Positions 10,115 through 19,449 of a DNA stretch of 64,000 nucleotides are shown in pieces; position 1 is the first letter of the stretch; the number at the start of each line of letters is the position of its first letter. Origin of the DNA: Pycnococcus provasolii (taxonomy: Eukaryota; Chlorophyta; Pseudoscourfieldiophyceae; Pseudoscourfieldiales); the NCBI GenBank assembly GCA_049487715.1, contig CP150589.1:62001-126000 (forward strand), read 5' to 3'. The translations under genes and the position numbers were made by a program. The notes under the pieces were generated by a model that saw only the letters and a list, made by a program, of their open reading frames with translations, was not told the DNA's origin and made no database searches.

Positions 10115-11378
10115 ATGGCGCCGCTCGCGATGAAGGTACGTATATATCTGCCTTGGGTGTCTTGGCCTTGGGTGTCTTGGCCTTGGGTTTCTTATTTGGT
10201 GTTTCTTTCTTGGTTTGTGTCTTCTTTTGATGACGTCTTCTTCGTTTTTCGTCGTATCAGGGAAGGATGGGGTGTGTTTCTTTGCATGAGATGAGGGATG
10301 ATATCAGAAACGACTTCTTCATGTTTGGCGGGCGTGCATGAATGAAGCTTCAACACGGAATTCTTATTCCAAGCGTGGTGGTGGTGGTGGTGGTGTTTGG
10401 CAAGCAAGCAAGCAAGCGAGCGTGCGTGCGTGCGTGTTTTCACAGAGCACCTTTTAGGTTTGATTCTTGACGCACGCACGCACGCACGCACGTGGGTGGG
10501 TGGGTGGGTGGGTGACAAAGAGTATTTATGCTCATATATGTCCTCATCTTCGTGGTGGTGGTGGTGCTGGTGGGGTTTTCGTTGGGTCTCTCCATCTTCC
10601 GTGACAAACACCACGTGCTGACAAACAACAATCAAACAAAAAAACAGACTCTCAAGCCCACGCGCACCGTGCGCATGACGCGCGCCGTCTGCAACGCCCA
10701 GCAGAAGAAGGCGGCTGTGCCGGCTCTCGGACTCGCTGCCGCCGCAGTCATCGCGACGGGTGCGCTCGCCGGACCCGTCGGACCGGCGCACGCAGACATC
10801 GCCGGCCTCACAAAGTGCTCTTCGAACAAGGCGTTCGCGAAGCGCGAGAAGAAGGAGATCAAGGATTTGGAAAGGCGTCAAAAGCTCTACGAAGAGGGAT
10901 CTGCGCCGTAAGTCTACTCATCTCCCTAAGCCTGACCCAGTCTCTGGCGAATAAACATCAACATCACTAACCACAACAACATAACACGCGAAATACAAAC
11001 AGGTTCCTCGCGCTCGAAGCGACAAAGGAGCGCACGAAGGCGCGCTTCGCGCAGTACGGAAAGGAGGGCCTCCTCTGCGGTGCTGACGGCCTGCCGCACC
11101 TGATTGCCGACCCTGGCCTTGCCATCCGCTTCGGACACGCTGGCGAGATCTTCCTGCCCACGTTCGGATTCCTGTATGTCGCCGGATACATCGGCTACGT
11201 TGGACGCCAGTACCTCAACAGCACGGGCGGCAGCGTGCAGCAGGAGATCATCATCGACGTCCCGAAGGCTCTTGGAATGATGTTTGCCGGATTTGGCTGG
11301 CCTTTGCAGGTTTGGGACGAGCTGAAGAACGACACGCTCACGGAGAAGGAGGAGAACATCACTGTCAGCCCTCGCTAA
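10115..11378 (+). CDS. psaF: photosystem I reaction centre subunit III (PsaF), three exons
   Basis: Exons 10115-10135, 10648-10907 and 11003-11378 give 218 residues. Exon 1 encodes only MAPLAMK; intron 1 is 512 bp (GTACGT donor, phase 0), intron 2 is 95 bp (GTAAGT, phase 2). The precursor has a bipartite leader: a basic transit peptide followed by an Ala/Gly hydrophobic segment ending in AHA before the mature DIAGLTKC, typical of thylakoid-lumen targeting. The mature protein shows the Lys-rich lumenal helix characteristic of green-lineage PsaF, which docks plastocyanin or cytochrome c6, then LLCGADGLPHLI and one transmembrane span. Intron 1 is packed with simple repeats. Nuclear location of psaF supports a green-lineage host. 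Confidence 0.95.
10376..10514. repeat. clustered simple repeats inside psaF intron 1
   Basis: The segment has (GTG)n, (CAAG)n, (GTGC)n at ~10419-10436, (GCAC)n at ~10470-10491 and (GTGG)n to ~10514. The GTGC and GCAC tracts are complementary and could pair as a stem of about 17 bp. Confidence 0.7.
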
Positions 11379-11755
11379 GCCAAAAGCTTTTTTTTCTACT
11401 GTTGTTCAGGAGAGATTTGAAAGGGTTTGAGTGAAAGCTTGTAACACGACACACACACGACGTGTTACAAAACATCTTGCATCGCTCATTCAGTACGGGA
11501 ACTAGGTTCACTTCAGTCACATTCACACACTCAGTCCATTTTTGGGACGTGAGGCACAGCGCGTTTGTACACAGCGGTGGTTTCGAAGCTATTGTACTCT
11601 ACCTTAGGCCGCTTGTTTTTCGTTGGCGTCCGAGCCAGCGTGAGAGCTCCACTTGCGTTTTGTTGCAGCGGAGCGTGACACTGTGCCGAGGCTGCGGTGG
11701 AAGGCGAGCGTGCGGCGCCCAAGGGTGGCGGGCGCGCTCGCCGGGCGTGTGGTGG
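11379..11755. other. short convergent intergenic region
   Basis: This is the spacer between the 3' ends of psaF and a small unknown gene. It carries CACACA tracts; no gene is seen. Confidence 0.5.
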
Positions 11756-12124
11756 TCAGCGGAAGTACTCGCGGACGTGCTTGACGGGGAAGAGGCTGAG
11801 GCTCGGCAGTGCGTGCCCGCCGCTGGGGTACCCCTCGTCTTTCCGGTCGGGCCTTAACGCGTTCGGGTCAATCCCCTGCAGCGCCATGGACGAGTCGTAG
11901 AAGCACTTCTCTCCTGCGAGTCCCACAAACGGAATCGCAAACAGTCCATATGCGCCAACGGGGCTTCGGAGTATGGCGTTGACCGTCGCCACGCCGCCTC
12001 CGCGCTTGGCCGCAGTCCGCCACATCATCGCGTTAGGTATGACCATGAGGAATGCCGTGAACAGCGAGGGCGTCATGCGCTCCACATCCTCGGAAAGGTT
12101 TGGTGGGGGAGGGGGTGTCGTCAT
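11756..12124 (-). CDS. small hypothetical membrane-associated protein
   Basis: 122 residues, single exon, starting with a Pro run (MTTPPPPPNLSED). Two moderately hydrophobic stretches (~17-34 and ~54-70) flank a basic loop; the rest is polar with a conserved-looking SGGHALPSLSLFPV segment near the C terminus. The size and layout resemble small accessory subunits of organellar complexes, but no family was recognised. Its 5' flank runs directly into a long foldback starting 8 bp upstream of the ATG. Confidence 0.5.
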   Translation of the reverse strand: MTTPPPPPNLSEDVERMTPSLFTAFLMVIPNAMMWRTAAKRGGGVATVNAILRSPVGAYGLFAIPFVGLAGEKCFYDSSMALQGIDPNALRPDRKDEGYPSGGHALPSLSLFPVKHVREYFR

Positions 12125-12131
12125 GGAGTGG

Positions 12132-12353
12132 ATGCACGTCGTGCGTGCACGCCGACGACGACACTGACTTCAAGGCTTCTCACTCAAATGACAAATCGCA
12201 CTTATGGATTGGGTGGGAATCCGTCCGTCCCCGAACGGGTAAACTTGGGAGAGTTCTGATTATTCGGGGTTTATTAATAAGTGCGATTTGTCATTTGAGT
12301 GAGAAGCCTTGAAGTCAGTGTCGTCGTCGGCGTGCACGCACGACGACGTGCAT
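12132..12353. repeat. long foldback (near-perfect inverted repeat)
   Basis: Arms 12132-12205 and 12277-12353 are inverted copies, identical except for a 3-bp insertion (GAC) in the right arm, around a 71-bp loop. No clear target-site duplication was found. It could be a foldback element or MITE, or a hairpin in the 5' UTR of the small gene ending at 11756. Confidence 0.85.
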
Positions 12354-13113
12354 AAGGTCGTCGGCTACGACAACGCGCGCAGCACGGTCAGTCACATCGC
12401 CGTACGTACGAAAAAGTTGGTGTAGTAAAATTGTTGTGAATAATACTACTGAATGAATTCCCACCTTACCCCGTTCATACAAAGTTACAAACAACGTCTA
12501 AGTTGTGTCAGGCTGTAGCGCGAACCGCACCATGCCACCCCAAACCAAGCAAAGTGCACCAAGCCACACCAAACACGAGCTCAACAATGGTAACTACGTG
12601 CACACACCACACCTTAAACACACCTCACAACTACTCCTTAAGCTCCACGTGACTTCTTCACACTTTTGGCTCACGCCTTAAGGTAGAGTTAAAGTAAAGA
12701 GTTCTTGTAACAAGTGTAAGACAACCACACCTCGCCACGCCACGCCACGCCACACCTTGCCAATTATATACTCAAACGTATATAAAAAACGCGTCGACAA
12801 CTAAACGGACGAACCTGTAACAGACGTACGACAACTTAACGGTCCTGAAGGGAGGTTGACCTTATCACAATCATCCGCTGCAGCGCAGCACGCGCAGCAC
12901 GTCGTCGCGTGCACGTCGACGCGCGCGCGTGTGATGCCGAGCGGAGTGGACGGGAGCAGCGCACAATTCCTGAGCATTATTCAACAAAGTTTGTTTACAT
13001 CTTACAATTCAACCAAGTCAGCCCAGCGGGCACACTGAATGGTGAAAGTGAGTGGTGTGAATGGACGACCACTGGACAAACCAAATTGCAACTTTATTAC
13101 TGAATGAAGTATC
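12354..13113. other. AC-rich intergenic region with dispersed repeat
   Basis: No gene is seen. Bases 12522-12613 closely match 39606-39696 beside a copia reverse-transcriptase remnant, so this may be a relic LTR or related debris. CCACGCCACGC tandem units occur near 12740. Confidence 0.5.
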
Positions 13114-15834
13114 TCAGATTTTGTTCTCCACTGCACCCAAAGGCGCTTGCTTCTTCGCGTTGTTGCGCGCGCGTTTGTTGCTCCCAGCCTGCACCTTCAA
13201 AGCTTCCAGCCAGTTCACCGCACGCTTCTTGCTCTCCTTCTTATCCTTCGCAGCACCCACACCTGACTCCAGCGCAGCCACAGCCGCGGCACGCGCACTC
13301 GGTGCGACGTGACCAAGCCCAGAAGGCTTAGCCATCGCCGCCGCCGCCGCAACATCACCTTCCGCACCACCACGCATCAGGATGCGCCGCTGCACGAGCT
13401 CGTGAGAGATCTTCTGCCTTGTAGCCTGCGGGAGCGTGCACGCACTCGAGGCCGCACCCTCCGCCTGGCCGTCGCCGAAGCTGCACAGATGGTGCACGGG
13501 TGGATCTAAAACGAGCCCTCCAGCCTCGTCGCCACCCATCGCACCGCCGCTTTTCATTCTCTGAACCATCGCTCGGCCGCGATCCAGGGCTGACATTCCC
13601 TGGGCTTGAAAATCATCCTTGGAGTTTGTGTATGCGAGACCGTAAGAGAGCATCGCCGTCACGACGTTCGACAGCGCGTCGCTCTCGGCATCGCTGGAGT
13701 GGAAGGCGACGCTTCGCCGCTGTGCCGCCGTCGGTGCGATGCAGTGGAGCAAGTAGGGGAGCATTTCGCGGCACATGGCACGTGCACCACCTGCGCCATT
13801 CAGCACGCGCGTGGAGGCGGGGCAGCCGCCGTACCAGCTCGAGAGCAGCGTCTTGCGGGAGCGCATAGACTCGCGTGCGACGTATCCCAGCCTCGGATAC
13901 TCGATCCTGCTCTTCTGCAGCACAGACCCCATCGCGTGGCGGGTGCACAGCACGGGCAGCACCGTGTACGGATAGAGCACGAAAGACGGACTCGATCCAG
14001 ACCGAAACATAAGCCTCGATACCATGTCGCCGTACGCTAGGCTGTCAATTGCGTAGCTGTATCGCTTGAGGTACAGGTCCTGCGCCTTCGCGGTGGACAG
14101 GTTTTCGTGCACGCCCGCGATCACGACATCGGAACCGCCCGCGAGGTGCAGTGCCGCGCTGTGAAGATCGAACACCGTGGCGAAGCGCGGTCCTGCACCT
14201 TTATGCGCCTTTATCGCGGCGCGCGTGATGGGGTTGCGCCGCCTCTCGCCCACGACGATTGTCGCGTGGTGAAACACGTCGTCCCACACCTCGAACGACG
14301 TGCTCTGCACATCCTTGCCAGCCATGGCGGTGACATCTGCCGCACGAAGCATGGGCTGCGCGCCATCCTCGCTCTGCTTCTTCGACATGATGAGCTGCAG
14401 CGCGTTCACGGTCGAGCGCACGTCGCAGTCGCAACGCTCGACGAGACCCGTGACCGCCGTGTTTGACTCCACACGCACACCCTCGCGTCCGAGAATGCTG
14501 CGCACGCGATCCGCCACGCGATCTGGCCGCGGCTTGCCCATCTTGATGACGTACGCCTGCTCACGAAGCTGTCTCAGGCTCGGCGCGTACAGATCATTGC
14601 AGATGCATATGATCGGGCGGCGAAGAAGCATGCCACCACCGCCGCCGCCGCCGCCTTTTCCCTTCCTCTTCTTACCGCCGCCTCCGCCGTTGCCATTGGC
14701 GATGCGCAGAATCTCGTTCACCGCGCCAGCCGCGGAACTTCCCTCGCCACCCATGGCTCCATCCACCTCGTCGAGCACGACTAGATTCGGCCGACGGTCT
14801 GCAGAGACGCTCTGCATTTGCACTGCGTCCGTGACGCGGCGAGACAGCGCGTCTCTCGTTCGCTCGTCGCTGGCGTTGATCTCGACGACACGATACCCAC
14901 AGTGTGCGGCAAGCACGTGAGCAGCGGTCGTCTTACCAAAACCCGGAGGACCGGCGATGAGGAGGATGCGCTTGAGCGGTCGGCCGTGCTCATCGGTCTG
15001 AGGTTGCTGGTTGTATTGCTGCTGACCACCGCCGCCGCTGCTGCTCCCTGCTTTCATCATGTTCTGGTGTGCACGCGTTCCAAACGTGGGCACCTGCGAA
15101 TTCTTATTTCCCGTGGTGGTGGGTGTCCGGCCGAACACGCACGCGTCCCACATCTTGATCCATCGAAGAACGTCTCTGTTTGCCACCTCGTCGCTGAGAA
15201 GCTCGATGTATCCGCGAGGTCGGTACTTGTCCACCCACAGTTTGGAAGATAAGGAATCGGTTGGAGAGGAGGTTGACGTGGTTGTGTGCTGCATCCGTTC
15301 TTCTCTGAGACGACGCTTGTTGGCAGCCCGCTGTTCCGCTTCCTCAACCATTTCGCGCACAGGTTTTGCGAGCAGGCGCCCTTGGTTCTTGCAGAGCGTG
15401 CCAAGTGTTTTCCGTTTCGACGCGTCGTCGTCTGCAGCGGCAACGCCGACGTACGCGCGTTTCTGCTGTGCCGTCGACGTGACAGAGAAGTAGTCGTTCG
15501 AGTTGATTTCCAGCACATCGAGCTTAGGCGCCGTATCTTTGGGTATCTGCAGAGCCGCGAGGTTGTCTGTGCCAAGGTCATCGTCGTCGTCGTCACTACC
15601 ACCACCACACACCACCTGCTTGGATCCGTACACGCCTCTCATAAGTGTATCTTTATCATCATCGTCACGCGCTTCATCATCCCCCACGTGTTCGTCCGAT
15701 TCTGGGAAATGGGAAGGCGCGGACGCGAAGACTTCACCCCCATCCCCATGACCAGGAGGGGAGACAAGCTGCTGCTCTTCCTCTTCCTCCATGCAGTCTA
15801 TCAAGTCGTCCATGTCACCCTCCGACAGCTCCAT
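13114..15834 (-). CDS. CTF18: CTF18-like alternative replication clamp loader subunit
   Basis: 906 residues from ATG 15834. An acidic N terminus precedes the family hallmark LWVDKYRPRGYIELLSDE, followed by LRWIKMWDACVFGR. The AAA+ module has Walker A GPPGFGKTT, a DExx-type Walker B (LVVLDEVDG) and a sensor-1-like ICICND. A long C-terminal region follows, longer than in RFC1-5, as usual for Ctf18. CTF18-RFC loads or unloads PCNA and is needed for sister-chromatid cohesion and replication checkpoint signalling. Two Gly/Ser/Gln-rich insertions interrupt the AAA+ region. A TATATAA string lies directly 5' of the ATG, so a downstream Met could be the true start if that is a functional TATA box. Confidence 0.9.
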   Translation of the reverse strand: MELSEGDMDDLIDCMEEEEEQQLVSPPGHGDGGEVFASAPSHFPESDEHVGDDEARDDDDKDTLMRGVYGSKQVVCGGGSDDDDDDLGTDNLAALQIPKDTAPKLDVLEINSNDYFSVTSTAQQKRAYVGVAAADDDASKRKTLGTLCKNQGRLLAKPVREMVEEAEQRAANKRRLREERMQHTTTSTSSPTDSLSSKLWVDKYRPRGYIELLSDEVANRDVLRWIKMWDACVFGRTPTTTGNKNSQVPTFGTRAHQNMMKAGSSSGGGGQQQYNQQPQTDEHGRPLKRILLIAGPPGFGKTTAAHVLAAHCGYRVVEINASDERTRDALSRRVTDAVQMQSVSADRRPNLVVLDEVDGAMGGEGSSAAGAVNEILRIANGNGGGGGKKRKGKGGGGGGGGMLLRRPIICICNDLYAPSLRQLREQAYVIKMGKPRPDRVADRVRSILGREGVRVESNTAVTGLVERCDCDVRSTVNALQLIMSKKQSEDGAQPMLRAADVTAMAGKDVQSTSFEVWDDVFHHATIVVGERRRNPITRAAIKAHKGAGPRFATVFDLHSAALHLAGGSDVVIAGVHENLSTAKAQDLYLKRYSYAIDSLAYGDMVSRLMFRSGSSPSFVLYPYTVLPVLCTRHAMGSVLQKSRIEYPRLGYVARESMRSRKTLLSSWYGGCPASTRVLNGAGGARAMCREMLPYLLHCIAPTAAQRRSVAFHSSDAESDALSNVVTAMLSYGLAYTNSKDDFQAQGMSALDRGRAMVQRMKSGGAMGGDEAGGLVLDPPVHHLCSFGDGQAEGAASSACTLPQATRQKISHELVQRRILMRGGAEGDVAAAAAMAKPSGLGHVAPSARAAAVAALESGVGAAKDKKESKKRAVNWLEALKVQAGSNKRARNNAKKQAPLGAVENKI

Positions 15835-16204
15835 GTTTATATAAAGATAAAGGAGAGTGCTCAAGATTCTTCTTCTTGTGAATTATAAGTATGGCTGTCA
15901 GGGGGGAGAAGAGAAGAGAAGTCTGGGCAAGGCGATTTGTTTTGTTTTGAAATGCGTTCAATAATAACGGGGGCGCGAACGAAGAGCGAATCCCCCGGCA
16001 TGCGGGGGAAGCCTAACCCCTAACTCTTTCTATCTCTCAACCCCTAATTAACCGCTTTCTTTCGGGGGTTCGTTTCGTTATTTCCCCTTGGGTAAACCCC
16101 CAAACTCGCCCGCCCCATTGCCCATTGGATGAGGAGGGATTTTGAGATTTTCCGGCCCCGTCCGCCGCCGACACTTCTTTGGGGGGGGTCTGGTGACTGG
16201 TGAC
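15835..16204. promoter_or_regulatory. divergent promoter region (CTF18 / TMEM135-like)
   Basis: A 370-bp spacer between divergent starts. It holds CCTAACCCCTAA and CAACCCCTAA telomere-like variants near 16013-16048. Confidence 0.4.
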
Positions 16205-17920
16205 ATGCCGGGCGACAACACGCAAGAAGAGGCTACTGCTACTGCTATGGAGAGTGACAGTAACGCAGTGACGTACGCGTCGCAGCTCGCGTACACCGAG
16301 GCGCGCCTGCGCGTCGCGCTCGACCTACTCGACCTCGACGCGCTCGCGTCGTCGTCGGCGTCGACAGGCGCGTCCAACTTGTCGGGTGGTGCAGACTCAT
16401 CTTCATCCTCGCCAGCGAAGAACCCGTCCATCCTGAGACACTCGCCGTCGCAGGAACAGCTCGCTCTACTTTTAGGGGACCTCGCACCAACCATCGAAGA
16501 AATGCAAAGCCCAAAGCTCGCAATTTCTCACACAAACCACAAACACCCGCAGAACGCCATCGAGGCGTTCGCACGAGGTTTCGCGCTGTCGTACTTCGTG
16601 CGCGCGGGAATCGGAACGTTCACGCGGGCAGTCAGCTTGGTCACGCAGCGCAAGTGGCTGGAACTCACGAAATTTGACAGCCTGCTTTCGGAGAAAAGTC
16701 TCGTCTACCGCGTCGACGCTGTGCGGTGGGGACTCGCCGTCGGCGGATTCAACTTCACATATCACGTAATCAGGAACGTGCTTGCAAGAAAAGTCGGAAC
16801 GCGCCTGCGCGACGCTGTCGCGAAAAGAACAGGAGCTATCCCAAATGCTCCCGTGACGACCGGCAGCCAAGACAGCAGCCAACAGCCACTCCCTGAGCAT
16901 ACCTTCATCGCAGCACTCGTCGCTGGACTCAGCCTTCTCGCACACGAAAAAAAGGCAAGGCGTACCGTCGCGCTGTATGCCGTCGCTCGTGCAATGCAAA
17001 GCCTGTGGAATTCGCAGGCACGCAAACGCATGGTTCCCGATCAAACACCGTGGGCACGCATTCTAGGCGCGGATGCGACGCTCTTCTGTCTTGCATGCGC
17101 TCAGATCCAGTACGCTTACGTGATGAGGCCTGATCTGCTCGGCAAGCGCTACTACAACTTTATAGTGAAGAATGGTCCCATCGACGGCATCGTGCTTGAG
17201 GCGGTGCGCAACGTGTGCCGTCGCAAGCCGGTGGATGTTCAGGCACTTCACGCGTATGCGCTCAAGCACGGCAATCACGCTGCCGCGGCGCAGGTTGTGA
17301 AGTACGGGCCTAGAATGAGGGCCGTGCCCTTGAGTGTGATGGCGCCGCAGAGACAGAGCAGTGTCGGAGGCGTGCTTGACGCATTTATCACCACGTTCAA
17401 GAAGGTGTTCCCGCTGTACCTCTCCGTACATTTAGTCCCATTTGCCGTGTTCCAGCCCAAGAAGGCTCTCCGACAGCCCGTCGCATCCGTGACTCGAGCT
17501 GTGGTGAGTGGAGCACGATCGGCGAGTTTTCTCGGCAGTTTCTGCGTGATTTACTTTACGGTCGTGGCTGCACATCGAAAGCTTGCGCCTCGCGATCACA
17601 AGAGTCTCTACTGGTTTGCCGGTGCCGTGGCTGGCTTGGCTGTGTACGTAGAGAAGCAGAGTCGTCGTTCCGAGCTTACGATGTACGTGCTGCCACGTGC
17701 TCTCGATGCGGCTTATTGCCACCTCCGCGATCGCAAGCTGCTGAAGGGTCTGCCGTTCGGCGACGTGTTCGTGTTCAGCTTATCCATAGCGTGCCTGATG
17801 AGCATGCACGAGCACGAGCCTGATGCGGTCGCCCCGCTGCTTCGCCGCGTATTGAGTAGACTGGTGAGCTTGCCTGTTGAAGGTGCGTCGCCAATCATCC
17901 ACGTCGCTTCCTCCGCCTGA
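16205..17920 (+). CDS. TMEM135-like multi-pass membrane protein
   Basis: 571 residues from ATG 16205. After an acidic, Ser-rich N terminus (~1-100) the protein has several amphipathic and hydrophobic segments. The region from ~115 (FARGFALSYFVRAGIG) through FNFTYHVIRNVLA, and the C-terminal half with SARSASFLGSFCVIYF and LMSMHEHEPDAV, follows the layout of the TMEM135 family (Tim17-like, peroxisome and mitochondria associated in animals). In animals TMEM135 affects mitochondrial dynamics and peroxisomal lipid handling; the algal role is unknown. Length is somewhat above human TMEM135. The assignment is by pattern, so moderately sure. Confidence 0.65.
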   Translation: MPGDNTQEEATATAMESDSNAVTYASQLAYTEARLRVALDLLDLDALASSSASTGASNLSGGADSSSSSPAKNPSILRHSPSQEQLALLLGDLAPTIEEMQSPKLAISHTNHKHPQNAIEAFARGFALSYFVRAGIGTFTRAVSLVTQRKWLELTKFDSLLSEKSLVYRVDAVRWGLAVGGFNFTYHVIRNVLARKVGTRLRDAVAKRTGAIPNAPVTTGSQDSSQQPLPEHTFIAALVAGLSLLAHEKKARRTVALYAVARAMQSLWNSQARKRMVPDQTPWARILGADATLFCLACAQIQYAYVMRPDLLGKRYYNFIVKNGPIDGIVLEAVRNVCRRKPVDVQALHAYALKHGNHAAAAQVVKYGPRMRAVPLSVMAPQRQSSVGGVLDAFITTFKKVFPLYLSVHLVPFAVFQPKKALRQPVASVTRAVVSGARSASFLGSFCVIYFTVVAAHRKLAPRDHKSLYWFAGAVAGLAVYVEKQSRRSELTMYVLPRALDAAYCHLRDRKLLKGLPFGDVFVFSLSIACLMSMHEHEPDAVAPLLRRVLSRLVSLPVEGASPIIHVASSA

Positions 17921-18060
17921 TTCCGCGGCCCCCCCAGGAGCCTGCTCACGCTCGAGCTTCAGAAGCAGTTACGATAGTTTAGTGTAGCAAATACTATTAA
18001 GTACATATGTACTAATATGGAAACCATTCAGTTGAAATACACTTAATGTGTGCCTGATTA

Positions 18061-18110
18061 GGGCATGAGGGCATGAGGGCATGAGGGCATTAGGGCATTA
18101 GGGTTAGGGC
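18061..18110. repeat. 8-bp tandem repeat grading into TTAGGG units
   Basis: Three GGGCATGA units, two GGGCATTA units, then GGGTTA and GGGC. It lies ~75 bp upstream of the PHD-protein start. Confidence 0.85.
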
Positions 18111-18184
18111 GTTGTCCCTCCCCTTTGAGTTGGCCTTTTGCTTTTTCACTACTCCCTTTAGGCTCCTCCTCGTCATAGACTAAC

Positions 18185-19115
18185 ATGGCGTACGAGCCTT
18201 CGACGCCGACGGCACACACGCCTTCCGCTTCCGCGCCCATGATGCCGCTCTTCGACCCGCGCTCCATGATACCTCAGCTACCGGGGGGATCGCCTACTCC
18301 TGCTCATGCTCCTCCTGCCGGTGCTGGTGATGCTGCTGCTGGTGATGCTGCTGCTGGTGAAGACGGCGTAGCTGAGCCACACCTAGGCGCCGCGCCGGGG
18401 ACACGCCGCGCCTGACCTCGGCATCGACGGAAACGAAGAGTCGTGCGGTGCGTGCGGATATGGGGGGGAACTGCTGTGCTGCGAAAATTGCCCCGCCGTC
18501 TTTCACGCGCACTGTCACGGATACATGGACCCGGAGGAGACGCCGGACGAGTGGGAGTGCTACGCGTGCGCCGGAAAACTCATGTTCAACACGCCGCTGT
18601 GTTGCATGCCCGTGAACGTGGGCCAGGAGGTCATGGTCGCGTACAAGGCGAACCACCTCTTGTACTACCGCGCAACCGTTTCTTCCGTCACGGAGGACAA
18701 AACGCGTGCACGCGTGACATACACGGGATGGCAAGACGCGCACGACGAGGAAATTGCGCTCAACGACACGAGACTGTGGAGAGGGTCGGTTGAGAAGAAC
18801 ATCTGGAGCTCAATGAAAGGAAGGCAGACTGGAAGCCCTGTGACGCCGAACGCCATGCTGCACTACGTGGACCCGAAATTCACGAAAGATCTCAAACATC
18901 CGCAGAAGGCGCCAATGAGGGATATGAGTCCAGGCGAGAAACAACGCACCAAGGCGGTTCTTGCAGGTAAGCGTGCAGGAACGCCCCACGCAGAAAAGGC
19001 GCAGCCGACGCCAAAGAGGGCAACTCGAACAAGCGAGAGACCCAGGCGACATGTCATCTGCCAGGAACCGCAGGAGGTGGTCGTGAACACGTACCAAAAC
19101 AACCCGTGCCTTTGA
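18185..19115 (+). CDS. PHD-finger protein with Tudor-like domain, needs one splice or frame change
   Basis: An ATG at 18185 opens a Pro/Ala-rich ORF that stops at 18415, while the zinc finger lies in another frame from ~18408. The PHD finger reads CGACGYGGELLCCENC, then HAHCHG and WECYACAGK, giving a full Cys4-His-Cys3 set. It is followed by a Tudor-like segment (GQEVMVAYKANHLLYYRATV to YTGW), and a basic Lys/Arg tail. PHD and Tudor modules read histone tails, so this is probably a chromatin reader. A phase-compatible intron would run from 18357 (GTGAAG) or 18321 to 18438 (AAG), but the donor is weak and the CTG/GTG repeat there makes an indel possible. The N terminus is therefore uncertain; the finger itself is clear. 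Confidence 0.7.
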
Positions 19116-19449
19116 AGTTGATGCTAAGATCGCTTATTCAGCCATGTAATAGAGAGTACTTCGTCCGATGGTCGTCCATTCAGCAGCGCATTTTTTTACG
19201 CGGCGCTTGTTTCGATGCAACTATAAGCCGCTTTTCGCTTGCGTCCGGCGTGAGAGCTCCCGTTGTGCTTGGCGGCTTGTTGTCGTTGTTGTCGTCGCCA
19301 ACGCCACCAACCGTGCATCAACGTGATGATTGATGACTGCAGAGTCACACATGTTGTGCCAGTTTCTTGAAGAACGAACTATTTTTGTCATTTTGTTTTC
19401 TACAAAAAAAAAATCAAATCGTATCATACACTTGCGCGAATTGTCGGGA
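19116..19449. other. convergent intergenic region
   Basis: The spacer between the PHD gene and the sialyltransferase-like gene. No gene or repeat of note is seen. Confidence 0.5.

Noticed and set aside
15834-15850. TATA box for CTF18
   Set aside because: TATATAA directly abuts the ATG, too close for a normal promoter unless translation starts further in; left as a note only.
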